From the NCBI RefSeq assembly GCF_003815535.1, contig NZ_RPFZ01000001.1, positions 310,001-374,000 on the forward strand: a DNA stretch of 64,000 nucleotides. The letters are read 5' to 3'. The number at the start of each line of letters is the position of its first letter. Positions within the stretch are counted from its first letter, which is position 1. The position numbers were made by a program, and so were the translations under genes. Below the pieces are notes generated by a model. That model worked only from the letters and a program-made list of their open reading frames with translations, did not search any database and was not told where the DNA came from. The stretch comes from Aurantiacibacter spongiae (GTDB taxonomy: Bacteria > Pseudomonadota > Alphaproteobacteria > Sphingomonadales > Sphingomonadaceae). Positions 24,897 through 34,469 of the stretch are shown here, in pieces.

Positions 24897-26891
24897 CTAA
24901 TTTTTGATGCTGTCGATGATTTTCGGGACGATGGCGTCCGCCGTGAAGCCGAATTTGTCGAACAGGTCCCCTGCCGGGGCGGACGCGCCGAACCGGTCGA
25001 GCCCGATATTGAGACCGTTCGCCATCGTATAGCGTTCCCAACCGAACGTCGTGCCCGCCTCTATGCTGACGCGCAAAATGTCTTCCGGCGGGACGTTGGG
25101 CAGGATGTCCGCCTTGTAGGCCTCGTCCTGCTCATCGAAAAGTTCGGTGCAAACCATGGAAACCACGTCGGCGCCCACGCCTTCCTTTTCGAGCCGCTCC
25201 GCGCAATCGAGTGCCAAATAAACTTCGGACCCGGTCGCAATCAGGATCACGCGCCGCTTGTTGCCGGCTTTCTTGAGGCGATACGCCCCGCGCGAGCACT
25301 GATCGGTGTCCTCGGGGGCGTTGCGGACTTGCGGCAGACCCTGCCGGCTCAGCGCCAGCAAGCTCGGCCTACTTGTCTGGCGCAGCGCGATCTCCCAGCA
25401 CTCCGCCGTCTCCACCGCGTCCGCCGGGCGCATGACCAGCAGATTGGGCATTGCGCGCAAGCTTTGCAGGTGCTCGATCGGCTGATGGGTCGGACCGTCC
25501 TCGCCCAGGCCGATACTGTCATGCGTCATCACGTAGACGACGCGTAGCCGCTGGAGGGCGGAAAGGCGGATGGCCCCCCGGCAGTAATCGGTGAAGATGA
25601 GGAAGGTGCCGCCGTAAGGAATGATGCCGCCATGTAGGGCCATTCCGTTCATTGCCGCGGCCATGCCGAATTCGCGGATGCCGTAGTAGATGTAGCGGCC
25701 CGACCGGTCCTTTGCCGTGAAGGCGCCGATGCCCCCGGCCCTGGTATTGTTCGAACCGGTGAGATCGGCGCTGCCGCCGATCGTATCGGGCAACCGGCCG
25801 TTGATCTGTTCCAGCGCCATCTCGCTTGCCTTGCGCGTGGCGACCTTCTGCGGATTCTTCATCAGGGACTGGGCGTAGTCGCTCAGGCTGAACTTCGCCG
25901 GCAGGTCGCCCGCCATGCGGCGCTCGAACTCGGCCTTTCGTGAAGAACCGGCCAGACGGTCGTCCCAATCGGACCGGGCCGATGCCCCGCGTGAAGTGCT
26001 GGCTCGCCAGTCTTCGAGTATGTCATCGGGGATGACGAAAGGATCGTGCGTCCATCCCAGCGATTTGCGCGCAGCTGCCACCTCGTCTTCGCCCAGGGCG
26101 GCGCCATGCACCTTGCTCGTGCCAGCCATGGTGGGAGCGCCCTTGCCGATCACCGTGCGGCAGGCGACGAGCGAGGGTCGCTGCAATTCGGCCTTCGCCT
26201 CGTCCAGCGCACGCCGGATATCGACTGGATCGTGACCGTCGCATTCGGTGACGTGCCAGCCGGTCGCGGCATAGCGGGCCTTGATGTCCTCGCTCGTCGA
26301 GAGATCGGTCGGTCCGTCGATGGTTATGCGGTTATCGTCCCACAGGACATTGAGGCGTCCCAGGCTCAGATGACCCGCAAGGCCGATCGCCTCGTGGTTG
26401 ATCCCCTCCATGAGACAGCCGTCGCCCGCGATAACCCACGTATCATGATCGACCAGCGCGTCGCCGAATTCGCTGTTGAGATGCCGTTCGGCAATGGCCA
26501 TGCCGACTGCCATCGCCACGCCCTGTCCAAGCGGCCCGGTAGTCGCCTCGACCGCTTCCAGCAGAAAGTTTTCCGGATGGCCCGCACAAGGCGAGCCGAG
26601 TTGCCGGAAATTGCGGATGTCCTCGATCGTCGGTGCTTCGTACCCTGTCAGATAGAGCAGCGAATAGATCAGCATCGATCCATGCCCGGCGCTCAGCACG
26701 AAGCGGTCGCGGTCGGCCCAGCCCGGAGCGGCGGGATCGTGCTTGAGATACTCGGTCCAAAGAACCGTGGCGACGTCGGCCATGCCCATCGGCATTCCGG
26801 GATGTCCCGAATTCGCCTGCTGCACGGCGTCCATCGAAAGGGCGCGGATGGAATTGGCCATGCCGGCAAAGCGGTCAGGGTGCTCGGTCAT
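24897..26891 (-). CDS. tkt: Transketolase
   Basis: The 664-residue ThDP enzyme has SGHPGMPMG, GHGSMLIYSLLYLTGY, GDGCLMEGINHEA and the ThDP site up to DDNRITIDGPT. Downstream are HDSIGLGEDGPTHQPIEHL and FGASAPAGDLFDKFGF. It moves two-carbon units between sugar phosphates in the pentose phosphate pathway. It heads a leftward run with gap, pgk and fba, and is divergent from zapA. Confidence 0.96.
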   Translation of the reverse strand: MTEHPDRFAGMANSIRALSMDAVQQANSGHPGMPMGMADVATVLWTEYLKHDPAAPGWADRDRFVLSAGHGSMLIYSLLYLTGYEAPTIEDIRNFRQLGSPCAGHPENFLLEAVEATTGPLGQGVAMAVGMAIAERHLNSEFGDALVDHDTWVIAGDGCLMEGINHEAIGLAGHLSLGRLNVLWDDNRITIDGPTDLSTSEDIKARYAATGWHVTECDGHDPVDIRRALDEAKAELQRPSLVACRTVIGKGAPTMAGTSKVHGAALGEDEVAAARKSLGWTHDPFVIPDDILEDWRASTSRGASARSDWDDRLAGSSRKAEFERRMAGDLPAKFSLSDYAQSLMKNPQKVATRKASEMALEQINGRLPDTIGGSADLTGSNNTRAGGIGAFTAKDRSGRYIYYGIREFGMAAAMNGMALHGGIIPYGGTFLIFTDYCRGAIRLSALQRLRVVYVMTHDSIGLGEDGPTHQPIEHLQSLRAMPNLLVMRPADAVETAECWEIALRQTSRPSLLALSRQGLPQVRNAPEDTDQCSRGAYRLKKAGNKRRVILIATGSEVYLALDCAERLEKEGVGADVVSMVCTELFDEQDEAYKADILPNVPPEDILRVSIEAGTTFGWERYTMANGLNIGLDRFGASAPAGDLFDKFGFTADAIVPKIIDSIKN

Positions 26892-27105
26892 GCTCTCTCC
26901 GTCGCACGAGGGCGCGGCCTGGATGGGGCCGCCGCGGGGGCGATTCGTCTGGCGCGTGTGTGGTGGGGCACGGGTGCGAGGTCAAGCCGAAGGCCTCCAG
27001 AGGGCGCGCCGGGCCGGCCGCCGCACGGTCGCCAGGTTGCGGTTTATTCACAGCTTCCGGCGTCAAGCCTTTGCCGTTCCCCGCATATTCGCTAGCCTAC
27101 TCGAC

Positions 27106-27291
27106 ATGGACGTACAGGACCGCATCGCGCAGGCGCTCGACCGGATTGCTGCTGCGTCCGACCGGATCGAGGCTGCCGCGAGCAGGGAAGACGAGCAGCT
27201 GCGCTTCCGTTTCGAAAGCCTCAAGAGCGAAGCGGGTGAAGCGCTGGAACGGATCGATCGCCTGATCGCGGAACTGGAAGCTGGGGCGTGA
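27106..27291 (+). CDS. Small coiled-coil protein upstream of zapA
   Basis: The 61-residue product is almost one helix (MDVQDRIAQALDRIAAASDR, EALERIDRLIAELEAG) with heptad-like spacing. The gene ends 5 bases before the zapA GTG, so the two are co-expressed. Similar short coiled-coil genes precede zapA in sphingomonads. A role in division is inferred from the neighbour. Confidence 0.7.
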   Translation: MDVQDRIAQALDRIAAASDRIEAAASREDEQLRFRFESLKSEAGEALERIDRLIAELEAGA

Positions 27292-27295
27292 TTGC

Positions 27296-27634
27296 GTGAG
27301 CAACGTGACATTGGAAATCGTCGGTCGTCGCTACACCATTGCCTGCGCGCCGGGCGAGGAAGCACATATCGAGGCGCTGGGCGAATCGATAAAAGCGAAA
27401 CTCGCCAAGCAGGGGGTGACGGGTCAGACGGCCGAGCGGACATTGCTGTTCGCCGCGCTGCTGCTGGCTGACGAATTGCACGAGGCGCAGACTGGTGCGT
27501 CTGCGTCGGTCCATTCGGCACAGCCCCCACCTGCGGCAGCGATCGACGAAACCGAGACGGCCCGCCTCGAACAGCTGGCCGAACGGCTGGAATTGCTGGC
27601 GGAACGGCTTGAGAACGGCGTAGCGGCGTCCTAG
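27296..27634 (+). CDS. zapA: Cell division protein ZapA
   Basis: The 112-residue protein has VTLEIVGRRYTIACAPGEEAHIEALG at the N-terminus, the ZapA head, followed by AERTLLFAALLLADEL and a C-terminal coiled coil (ARLEQLAERLELLAERLENG). ZapA bundles FtsZ filaments at midcell. The GTG start is supported by family alignment and spacing. 6S RNA follows directly, a conserved order. Confidence 0.85.
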   Translation: MSNVTLEIVGRRYTIACAPGEEAHIEALGESIKAKLAKQGVTGQTAERTLLFAALLLADELHEAQTGASASVHSAQPPPAAAIDETETARLEQLAERLELLAERLENGVAAS

Positions 27635-27644
27635 ATAGACACTC

Positions 27645-27815
27645 GGCGGGACTGCCCGGCACGAGCCTTCGATATCCCTGAGGCTATAAGCAAATCCAAG
27701 GGAGCTGTCCCTGCCCTGGCCCACCGGTTCGGCCGTGGGGTCGGGGCATACGGCACCCACCTGACCCTTAGGCGTCAGTGGATTCTCCCGGCAAACGACC
27801 CATGGTGGTCCCGCC
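27645..27815 (+). ncRNA. ssrS: 6S RNA
   Basis: Between zapA and the 5-formyl-THF cyclo-ligase gene, the conserved location of 6S RNA, lies a structured region of about 171 bases. GGCGGGAC (27645-27652) pairs with GTCCCGCC (27808-27815). The body contains ATATCCCTGAGG and GGAGCTGTCCCTG-like segments and a central region typical of 6S. It mimics an open promoter and holds sigma-70 RNA polymerase in stationary phase. The ends are approximate. Confidence 0.8.
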
Positions 27816-27838
27816 ACTTTCGAACAGAAGGCCCGAGC

Positions 27839-28423
27839 GTGAGCGATACAGACAGCAAGGCCGCGATCCGACAGCATCTCCGAACCGCGCGCGACGAACA
27901 CGCTGCCGCGCTGCCCGCCAGCGTATCGGCGCTGGTTTTCCGCCAACCGCCCGCCCCGGTTCGCGAAATCGTGCCCCGGGGGGCCAGCGTCGGTCTTTAC
28001 CGGGCTCTTAAAGGCGAGGCGCCCGCCGCTTCCTATGCCCGGTTCTTCCTCGAAGAAGGACATGTCATCGCGCTACCCCGTATCGAGGATGGCGACGGAG
28101 AGATGAGTTTCCGCCGCCATACCGATCCGTTCTCGGAAACCGATCTGGAGAGGGGTCCGTTCGGCGTGATGCAACCCGCACCGGATGCAGAAAAGATCGT
28201 GCCCGATGTGCTTTTCGTGCCGCTTCTGGGATTTACGGAGCGCGGCGAAAGGATTGGACAGGGTGGCGGCTTCTACGACCGATGGCTTGCCGATCATCCC
28301 CGAACGACCGCCATCGGTCTTGCCTGGGACGTTCAAAGGATCGAGGCGCTTCCCCTCGAGGAGCACGACGTCAGTCTGACCGCCATCGTGACGCCAAGCC
28401 GCATCTACGGACCATTCGCATGA
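27839..28423 (+). CDS. 5-formyltetrahydrofolate cyclo-ligase
   Basis: The 194-residue protein begins with a basic helical part (AAIRQHLRTARDEHAA). It has VGLYRALKGEAP, VPLLGFTERGERIGQGGGFYDRWL (ATP/folate site) and GLAWDVQRIEALPLEEHDV near the end. It converts 5-formyl-THF to 5,10-methenyl-THF using ATP. The GTG start at 27839 follows 6S RNA, as in many proteobacteria (ygfA). Confidence 0.9.
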   Translation: MSDTDSKAAIRQHLRTARDEHAAALPASVSALVFRQPPAPVREIVPRGASVGLYRALKGEAPAASYARFFLEEGHVIALPRIEDGDGEMSFRRHTDPFSETDLERGPFGVMQPAPDAEKIVPDVLFVPLLGFTERGERIGQGGGFYDRWLADHPRTTAIGLAWDVQRIEALPLEEHDVSLTAIVTPSRIYGPFA

Positions 28424-28635
28424 GGCAGGAACCGAACTGGCGTATTCCGGTGGGCATTCTCGGCCTGTGCCTGGGACTGGCGATCTACGGGGCCCTTGTC
28501 GCGCTGTTCGCTCCTCCCCTGATCGGTGACTGGCCGGTCCTGGCGCAGACCGCGATCTACCTTATCCTCGGTGTCGCATGGTTGCTGCCCTTGCGTCGGT
28601 TTCTCATCTGGATGGAAACCGGTCGCTGGGGCTGA
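28420..28635 (+). CDS. DUF2842 membrane protein
   Basis: The 71-residue protein has two transmembrane helices (IPVGILGLCLGLAIYGALVA and IYLILGVAWLLPLRRFLIWM) and the C-terminal METGRWG. These are the marks of the alphaproteobacterial DUF2842 family. Its ATG overlaps the upstream stop. Function unknown. Confidence 0.8.
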   Translation: MRQEPNWRIPVGILGLCLGLAIYGALVALFAPPLIGDWPVLAQTAIYLILGVAWLLPLRRFLIWMETGRWG

Positions 28636-28647
28636 CGTTTGGGCAAC

Positions 28648-29433
28648 ATGCCCGAACTCCCCGAAGCGGAAGCCAATCGCCGTCGTGTTGCAGAACAATG
28701 CCTCAATCGCACGATCGAGGAAGCCACGCTCGGTAAGGACATCAGCTACATCGAGCTTCCCGGCGATAACGAGCTCGGCCGTCTGGCCGGGCGGCAGTTC
28801 ACCCAAACGCATCGCCACGGAAAGCTGATCTTCGCAGGGTCACAGACTGGTCCCTGGATTTGCGTGCATCTGGGCATGACCGGAAAGCTTCTCCCTTTCG
28901 ACGCGGACGAACGCGACGCGCCCGATTATACCAAGTTCCTGATCCGCTTCGAAGGTACGCGCCGGCTTGCCTATCGCTGTCCGCGAAAGCTTGGCTGGGT
29001 ACGGGTAGTGGATTCACCGGGCGAAGAGATCGAACGCATCGGCTTCGGCCCGGATGCGCTGGACATGTCACGCGAAGACTTTCTGAACGTCATCGGCGGC
29101 ACGAACGGAACGATCAAGGGCGCGCTGATGGCCCAGCACAAACTGGCCGGAATCGGCAATCTTTGGTCAGACGAGATCCTGTTTCAAACGGGTGTCGCAC
29201 CCGATCGGACGGCATCGGACCTGTCCGGAAAGACGATCGGCGATATGTACGCCGATATGCGCAGGATACTGACCCGCGTTTGCGAGGTGAACGCTGATTA
29301 CGACGACCTTCCGCGAAGCTGGCTGATCGGCAGCCGCGAGGATGGCGCAAAATGTCCGCGTTGCGACGGAACCATCCGCAAAAGCAAGGTCGCCGGGCGC
29401 AGCGCCCATGCATGCGACCGCCATCAGACGTGA
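28648..29433 (+). CDS. Fpg/Nei-family DNA glycosylase-like protein
   Basis: The 261-residue protein starts MPELPEAEANRRRVAEQ, where the exposed Pro2 after Met removal is the catalytic nucleophile of the family. It also has HRHGKLIFAGSQTGPW, VHLGMTGKL, a helix-two-turn-helix (AGIGNLWSDEILFQTGVAP) and a C-terminal finger with CPRC and ACDRHQT. The last zinc ligand appears to be His instead of Cys. It should remove oxidised bases. ATG 28648 is required to place Pro2; the TTG at 28639 is rejected. Confidence 0.88.
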   Translation: MPELPEAEANRRRVAEQCLNRTIEEATLGKDISYIELPGDNELGRLAGRQFTQTHRHGKLIFAGSQTGPWICVHLGMTGKLLPFDADERDAPDYTKFLIRFEGTRRLAYRCPRKLGWVRVVDSPGEEIERIGFGPDALDMSREDFLNVIGGTNGTIKGALMAQHKLAGIGNLWSDEILFQTGVAPDRTASDLSGKTIGDMYADMRRILTRVCEVNADYDDLPRSWLIGSREDGAKCPRCDGTIRKSKVAGRSAHACDRHQT

Positions 29434-29452
29434 ATTGGCGAATGATCCCAAG

Positions 29453-29529
<77 letters not shown>

Positions 29530-29660
29530 AAAACTTGCCGCCTTGCAAGAGGCGTTGCACCGCTTGGGAAGCGCGCCTCTAAGACAGGGGCGGTAGGCTG
29601 TCAACTGACCTCGCCGCCCTTTTTTACGTCCGCGCAAAACCCGGCGCGAACGCGCGAAAA

Positions 29661-31016
29661 TCATCCGGCTAGAATAGTCGCGGGCGCCTCGATCCGCTTC
29701 TTGAGTTCCTGAACGAAAGCGGCGGCATCGTAGCCGTCAACGACCCGGTGATCGCAACTGATCGAGATGTTCATGAGCTTGCGTTTCGCGATGCGCTCGC
29801 CGCCCTGACCATCGGTTACGAACATCGGGCGCTCGATGATGCGGTTCGGCCCGATAATCGCCACCTCCGGCCGGTTGATCACCGGCGTCGTCGCTACGCC
29901 GCCCAGCGGCCCCAGCGATGTCACGGTCAGGGTAGAGCCGGACAGTTCCTCCGACTTCGCGCTGCCCTCGCGCGCGGCCTCGGCCAATCGGGCGATCTCG
30001 CGCGCCAGTTGCCACAAGTTCATGGTGTGAGCGTTGCGAATGACGGGCACCATCAAGCCGTTATCGGTCATGGTCGCCATGCCCAGATGCACAGCCCCGT
30101 GGCGGGTGACAACGCGCGCTTCGTCGTCGTAGCGCGCGTTGATCATGGGGAAGTCCGGCAGGGTCCGGCAGATAGCTGTGATGAGTAGCGGAAGCATCGT
30201 CAGCTTGGGACGATCCCGACGGTCGGCATTAAGCTGCGCGCGGGTTTCCTCAAGCGCGGTGACGTCCGTTTCCTCGACATAGGAGAAATGAGGAATATGG
30301 CGCTTGGACGCGGCCATGTTTTCGGCGATGCGCTTCCTCAGGCCGATGACCTTTATTTCCTGATCGGAACGGGAAGCCGCGCTGCCGGAAAATCCGCCGT
30401 TGTAGCTGATGAAGGCGTCCAGATCGGCATGACGCACGCGTCCGTCGGCCTGGGGTTTTACCTCGGCAAGGTCGATGCCCAGATCCTTCGCGCGCTTGCG
30501 AACTACCGGGGACGCGAGAACCTTCGTGTGCGAGTCTGGCCCCGCCTGCGACGTCGCGCCGCTCGTGTTCTGGCCGGAGTTGGTCGCTGATGGCGCTTCC
30601 CTCTCCTCTGCCGCCTGTTTCGCATCCTCCGGGTCCGAAGGGTCGGGATTTTCCACCTCGATCCGCTTCTCGACTTCGTCGGACCTGGGCGCCGGGGCGT
30701 CGGCTTCACTCGCGTCGCGCCCCCCGTCTTCGGCCGCCGCCTTGTTTTCCTCCGCCACGTCATCGGGCACCTCGCCCTCGACCTCGATGACCACCAGCAT
30801 TCCGCCGATTGCGACCGTATCGCCAGCTTCGCCGGCAACCTCGAGAACTTTCCCCGCCACGGGGCTTTCCATCTCGACCGTCGCCTTGTCGGTCATCATG
30901 TCGGCGAGCGGACTATCCTCTTCCACGGTATCACCTGGCTTTACGTGCCAGGCGACGATTTCCGCTTCCGCAATCCCTTCGCCGATATCGGGGAGGTTGA
31001 ACGTGAACTTTGTCAT
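29661..31016 (-). CDS. bkdB: Branched-chain 2-oxoacid dehydrogenase E2 (acyltransferase)
   Basis: The 451-residue protein has one lipoyl domain with MTDKATVEMESP (lipoyl Lys), a Glu/Asp/Ala-rich linker and a peripheral subunit-binding domain (ASPVVRKRAKDLGIDLAEV). The catalytic domain ends SCDHRVVDGYDAAAF with the active His and Asp. It transfers acyl groups from E1 to CoA in degradation of Val, Leu and Ile ketoacids. It follows the E1-alpha and E1-beta genes on the same strand. Confidence 0.92.
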   Translation of the reverse strand: MTKFTFNLPDIGEGIAEAEIVAWHVKPGDTVEEDSPLADMMTDKATVEMESPVAGKVLEVAGEAGDTVAIGGMLVVIEVEGEVPDDVAEENKAAAEDGGRDASEADAPAPRSDEVEKRIEVENPDPSDPEDAKQAAEEREAPSATNSGQNTSGATSQAGPDSHTKVLASPVVRKRAKDLGIDLAEVKPQADGRVRHADLDAFISYNGGFSGSAASRSDQEIKVIGLRKRIAENMAASKRHIPHFSYVEETDVTALEETRAQLNADRRDRPKLTMLPLLITAICRTLPDFPMINARYDDEARVVTRHGAVHLGMATMTDNGLMVPVIRNAHTMNLWQLAREIARLAEAAREGSAKSEELSGSTLTVTSLGPLGGVATTPVINRPEVAIIGPNRIIERPMFVTDGQGGERIAKRKLMNISISCDHRVVDGYDAAAFVQELKKRIEAPATILAG

Positions 31017-31021
31017 GGCGA

Positions 31022-32106
31022 TCAGTCTTCCAGCATCTTGTCGATAGCCTCGCCGATGCGGACCGGGCCGGGAAAATAGGCCCATTCGAGGCTGTGCGGA
31101 TAGGGCGTGTCGAAACCGGTGACCCGTTCGACCGGGCTTTCGAGGTGATAGAAACAGCGCTCGGTAACCAGCGCGGAAAGCTCGGCGCCGAAGCCCGAAG
31201 TGCGCGTCGCCTCATGGACGATCAGGCATTTCCCCGTCTTCTTCACCGACTTTTCCACAGGCTCTATATCGAGCGGCACGAGCGTGCGCAGGTCGAGGAT
31301 TTCCGCATCGACGCCCTTGTCCTCGCAGACGGCCTTCACGACATGGACCATCGTGCCATAGGCGAGAACGGTCATCGCCGCGCCTTCGCGCACGATGTTA
31401 GCCGTGCCGAGTTCGATGCGATAATACCCCTGGGGTACCTGCGCTGCGGGTTGACCCTTCCACGGTTTGGCGGGTTTGTCGTAATAGCCGTCGAACGGGC
31501 CGTTGTAGATGCGCTTTGGCTCGAAGAAGATGACAGGATCGTTGTCTTCGATCGCGGCGATCAGCAGGCCCTTCGCGTCGTAGGGGGTCGACGGAACGAC
31601 GGAACGACGGTCTTCATACCCGACACATGAGTGAAAAAGCTTTCGGGGCTCTGACTGTGGGTTTGTCCCCCGAAAATACCGCCACCGAAGGGGCTGCGCA
31701 CGGTCATGGGCGCGATGAATTCGGCCGCCGAGCGATAGCGCAGCCGCGCCGCCTCGCTAACGAGCTGATCGAGGCCGGGATAGATGTAGTCGGCAAACTG
31801 GATTTCGGGGACGGGCCGCATGCCATACGCACCCATGCCGACAGCGACACCGATGATCCCGCATTCGGAAATCGGCGTATCAAACACGCGGGTCTTGCCG
31901 TATTTCTCCTGCAATCCGGCGGTGCAGCGAAACACGCCGCCGAAATAGCCGATATCCTCGCCCAGCAGAATAACGTCGTCATCCTTCGCCAGCATGCAAT
32001 CGAGCGCGGAATTGATCGCCTCGATCATGTTCATCTGCTTCGTTTCTTCGGCGCCGGCGTCAACGACGGCGGAACCCCCGGTTTCGGTCTCGCTCACCGC
32101 GCTCAC
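31022..32106 (-). pseudogene. bkdA2: Branched-chain 2-oxoacid dehydrogenase E1-beta, frameshifted by an 8-bp duplication
   Basis: The N-terminal part (MNMIEAINSALDCMLAK, LLGEDIGYFGGVFR, SECGIIGVAVGMG) reads normally until HVSGMKTVVPS. A duplicated 8-bp unit at 31591-31606 then shifts the frame and a stop comes soon. Without one copy the reading continues STPYDAKGLLIAAIED through EKSVKKTGKCLIVHE and DKMLED to a stop at 31022. The C-terminal third is thus intact but out of frame. As sequenced the E1 complex would be inactive; slippage reversion or a base-call error could restore it. Confidence 0.85.
31591..31610. repeat. 2.5 copies of an 8-bp tandem repeat inside the E1-beta gene
   Basis: The plus-strand unit ACGGAACG occurs at 31591-31598 and 31599-31606, followed by ACGG. 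Deleting one 8-bp unit restores a full-length E1-beta frame. A tract of this kind can expand or contract by slipped-strand replication. Confidence 0.9.
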
Positions 32107-33395
32107 CAATCCTTGCCTTCGGGATATTTGACTTCGCGTTCGTGAATTGCCTGTCTGCTTTGCTCTTTCAGATGCCAGGGCAGCTCCTCGAACACGTCTT
32201 CGAACATGGTTCGGTCGGGATGATGAAGACCATGGCCGAGGATGCCGTTCTTCTCCGCCTCCTTCACGGCTTTGCGGACCTCGGCATCTATTTCGGCGTC
32301 CATTTCTTCCTGCCGTTCCTCCGACCATTCGCCAAGCGCGATGAGGTGGTTCGCCAGACGGGTTATCGGGTCGCCCAATGGCCACTCGCTCCGCTCCTCC
32401 GCGCTGCGATAAGCTGCAGGATCGTCCGAAGTGGAATGGCCTTCGGCACGATAGGTGAAGTGTTCGATGAGCGTGGGGCCGGCGTTGGAGCGTGCCCGAT
32501 CCGCCGCCCATCGTTCCGCCGCGAACACGGCAAGCGGATCGTTTCCGTCCACCCGAAGCCCGGCGATGCCATAGCCGATGGCGCGCGCGGCGAAGGTCGC
32601 CCGCTCCGCACCCGCGAAGCCGGAAAAGCTGCTGATCGCCCACTGATTGTTGATGACGTTGAGGACAACCGGCGCATTGTAGACAGCAGCAAAGGTCAGC
32701 GCGGAATGGAAGTCTCCTTCGGCAGTGGACCCCTCCCCCAGCCAGCTGGCGGCGATCCGGCTGTCGCCCTTGATCGCGCTCGCCATGGCGAAACCTACCG
32801 CCTGCGGGTACTGCGTGGCGAGGTTGCCGCTGATCGAGAAAAAGCTCAATCGCTTCGAGCAATACATGATCGGCAGCTGGCGGCCCTTCAGCTTGTCGCC
32901 CTTGTTCGAATAGATCTGGTTGACCATTTCCACGAGGTCGTATCCCCGCGCGATCAGGCAGCCCTGCTGACGGTAGGAGGGAAAGATCATGTCGTCCGCA
33001 GCCAGCGCATGCGTGGCCGCTACGCTGGTCGCCTCCTCCCCGGTGCATTTCATATAGAAGCTGGTCTTGCCCTGCCGCTGCGCGCGATAAAGACGGGTGT
33101 CGAAGGCCCGCACAAGCGCCATTTCGCGCAGGATGGTTCGCAGCGTATCGGGCGCAAGACCGGGATTCCACGGACCGTGCGCCCGGTCGTCATCGCCCAG
33201 CACGCGGATGAGGTCATCGCATAGCGGGAACGTCTCACGCGCCTCGCATGTCTCGTCGGGACGTGGCTGCGCGCCCGCCTCGCCGGTTTCGATATGATTG
33301 AAGTCGACCGTATCGCCTGGACGGTATTTCGGTTCGGGTACATGCAGCGCGAGCCGCGGGCGATTGTGCCCTGCGATGTCCGTGCTGTCTGCCAT
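32103..33395 (-). CDS. bkdA1: Branched-chain 2-oxoacid dehydrogenase E1-alpha
   Basis: The 430-residue protein has RLYRAQRQGKTSFYMKCTGE, FPSYRQQGCLIARGYDLVEM and the ThDP-binding ASWLGEGSTAEGDFHSAL through VINNQWAISS. The phosphorylation-loop region is TYRAEGHSTSDDPAAYRS. With E1-beta it decarboxylates branched-chain 2-oxoacids. ATG 33395 is used (MADSTDIAGHN). Its stop overlaps the E1-beta GTG (GTGA), so loss of E1-beta would leave this subunit unpaired. Confidence 0.92.
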   Translation of the reverse strand: MADSTDIAGHNRPRLALHVPEPKYRPGDTVDFNHIETGEAGAQPRPDETCEARETFPLCDDLIRVLGDDDRAHGPWNPGLAPDTLRTILREMALVRAFDTRLYRAQRQGKTSFYMKCTGEEATSVAATHALAADDMIFPSYRQQGCLIARGYDLVEMVNQIYSNKGDKLKGRQLPIMYCSKRLSFFSISGNLATQYPQAVGFAMASAIKGDSRIAASWLGEGSTAEGDFHSALTFAAVYNAPVVLNVINNQWAISSFSGFAGAERATFAARAIGYGIAGLRVDGNDPLAVFAAERWAADRARSNAGPTLIEHFTYRAEGHSTSDDPAAYRSAEERSEWPLGDPITRLANHLIALGEWSEERQEEMDAEIDAEVRKAVKEAEKNGILGHGLHHPDRTMFEDVFEELPWHLKEQSRQAIHEREVKYPEGKDW

Positions 33396-33470
33396 GCTCG
33401 CTCTCTCCCGAAACAAATCTTTCAAGCAGGCGCAACTCTATTAGTTTCGCCTGAAACCGTCAATCGCCTG

Positions 33471-34418
33471 CTAGACCGCGACCGGCGCCCTGATCGGCCC
33501 TTGCGGCGCATAGTCGGTGACGGCAAAATCCTCGAACCGGTAATCAAAGATGGTTTCCGGAACTCTCACAAGGGCAAGCCGCGGCTCGCCCGCCGGTTCC
33601 CGGGCAAGCTGTGTTCGAACAAGCTCCGCATGGTTGAGATAGAGGTGCGTGTCACCTCCTGCCCAGATCAGTTCCCCGGGGCGCATACTTGTCTGCGCCG
33701 CCACCATCCGGCACAGCATCGCCGCCCCGAAAAGGTTGAACGGCAATCCCAGAGCGACATCGCAACTGCGCTGGTAGAGCAGGCAATTGAGCCGGGCGTC
33801 CCTTCCGCTCCCGATTACGTGAAACTGATAGGTCTTGTGGCATGGCGGTAACGCCATCCTGTCCAGCTCGGCGACGTTCCAGCCTTCGATGATGTGCCGC
33901 CTGCCGCCGGGATCGGCCTTCAGGCTCTCGATCACCTGCGACACCTGGTTGATGCCCGGCCCCTTTTCGTACCGACCGTCGGGACCATACCGATAGGTCG
34001 GCCAATCGACCCATTGCTTACCGTAGACGGGACCGAGATCGCCCCAGCGCCGCGCGAAGTCTTCTTCCGCCACGATGCGCGCCTCGAAGTCTTCCTGCGC
34101 GATGGCGTCTCCGGTTTCTCGCCGGTAGCGGGCAAGCGGCCAGTCGCTCCAGATGGTGACGCCCTGTTCCAGCAGCGGACGAATGTTGGTGCTGCCGGTA
34201 AGGAACCAGAGCATTTCGCGTGCCGCCGCCTTCCAGTACACGCGTTTCGTCGTGAGGAGCGGAACGCGTCCGCCGGAAAGGTCGAAGCGCAACATCGTCC
34301 CGAAGACCGATCGCGTACCCACGCCGGTGCGATCCATGCGCTCGTCCCCATGCTCCCAGACATGGCGCATCAGATCGAGATATTGCCACTCGTAGTGACG
34401 GCCGGCAGAATCGTTCAT
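33471..34418 (-). CDS. thyA: Thymidylate synthase
   Basis: The 315-residue enzyme has DRTGVGTRSVFGTMLRFDL, ELLWFL-like EMLWFLTGSTNI, the catalytic ALPPCHKTYQFHV, RSCDVALGLPFNL and HLYLNHAELV. It makes dTMP from dUMP with methylene-THF. It is longer than the 264-residue E. coli enzyme because of an insert near residues 90-135. ATG 34418 is chosen because the preceding codons read as antisense-like. Confidence 0.95.
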   Translation of the reverse strand: MNDSAGRHYEWQYLDLMRHVWEHGDERMDRTGVGTRSVFGTMLRFDLSGGRVPLLTTKRVYWKAAAREMLWFLTGSTNIRPLLEQGVTIWSDWPLARYRRETGDAIAQEDFEARIVAEEDFARRWGDLGPVYGKQWVDWPTYRYGPDGRYEKGPGINQVSQVIESLKADPGGRRHIIEGWNVAELDRMALPPCHKTYQFHVIGSGRDARLNCLLYQRSCDVALGLPFNLFGAAMLCRMVAAQTSMRPGELIWAGGDTHLYLNHAELVRTQLAREPAGEPRLALVRVPETIFDYRFEDFAVTDYAPQGPIRAPVAV

Positions 34419-34469
34419 GATCGGGGGCGCTAGCACCGCGCGGGCACGCATGCCAAACTGCGTGCGCGA

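Noticed and set aside
32107-33171. Long minus-strand frame continuing upstream of the E1-beta start
   Set aside because: It is an off-frame shadow of the E1-alpha gene, with Arg/Ala-rich nonsense composition.
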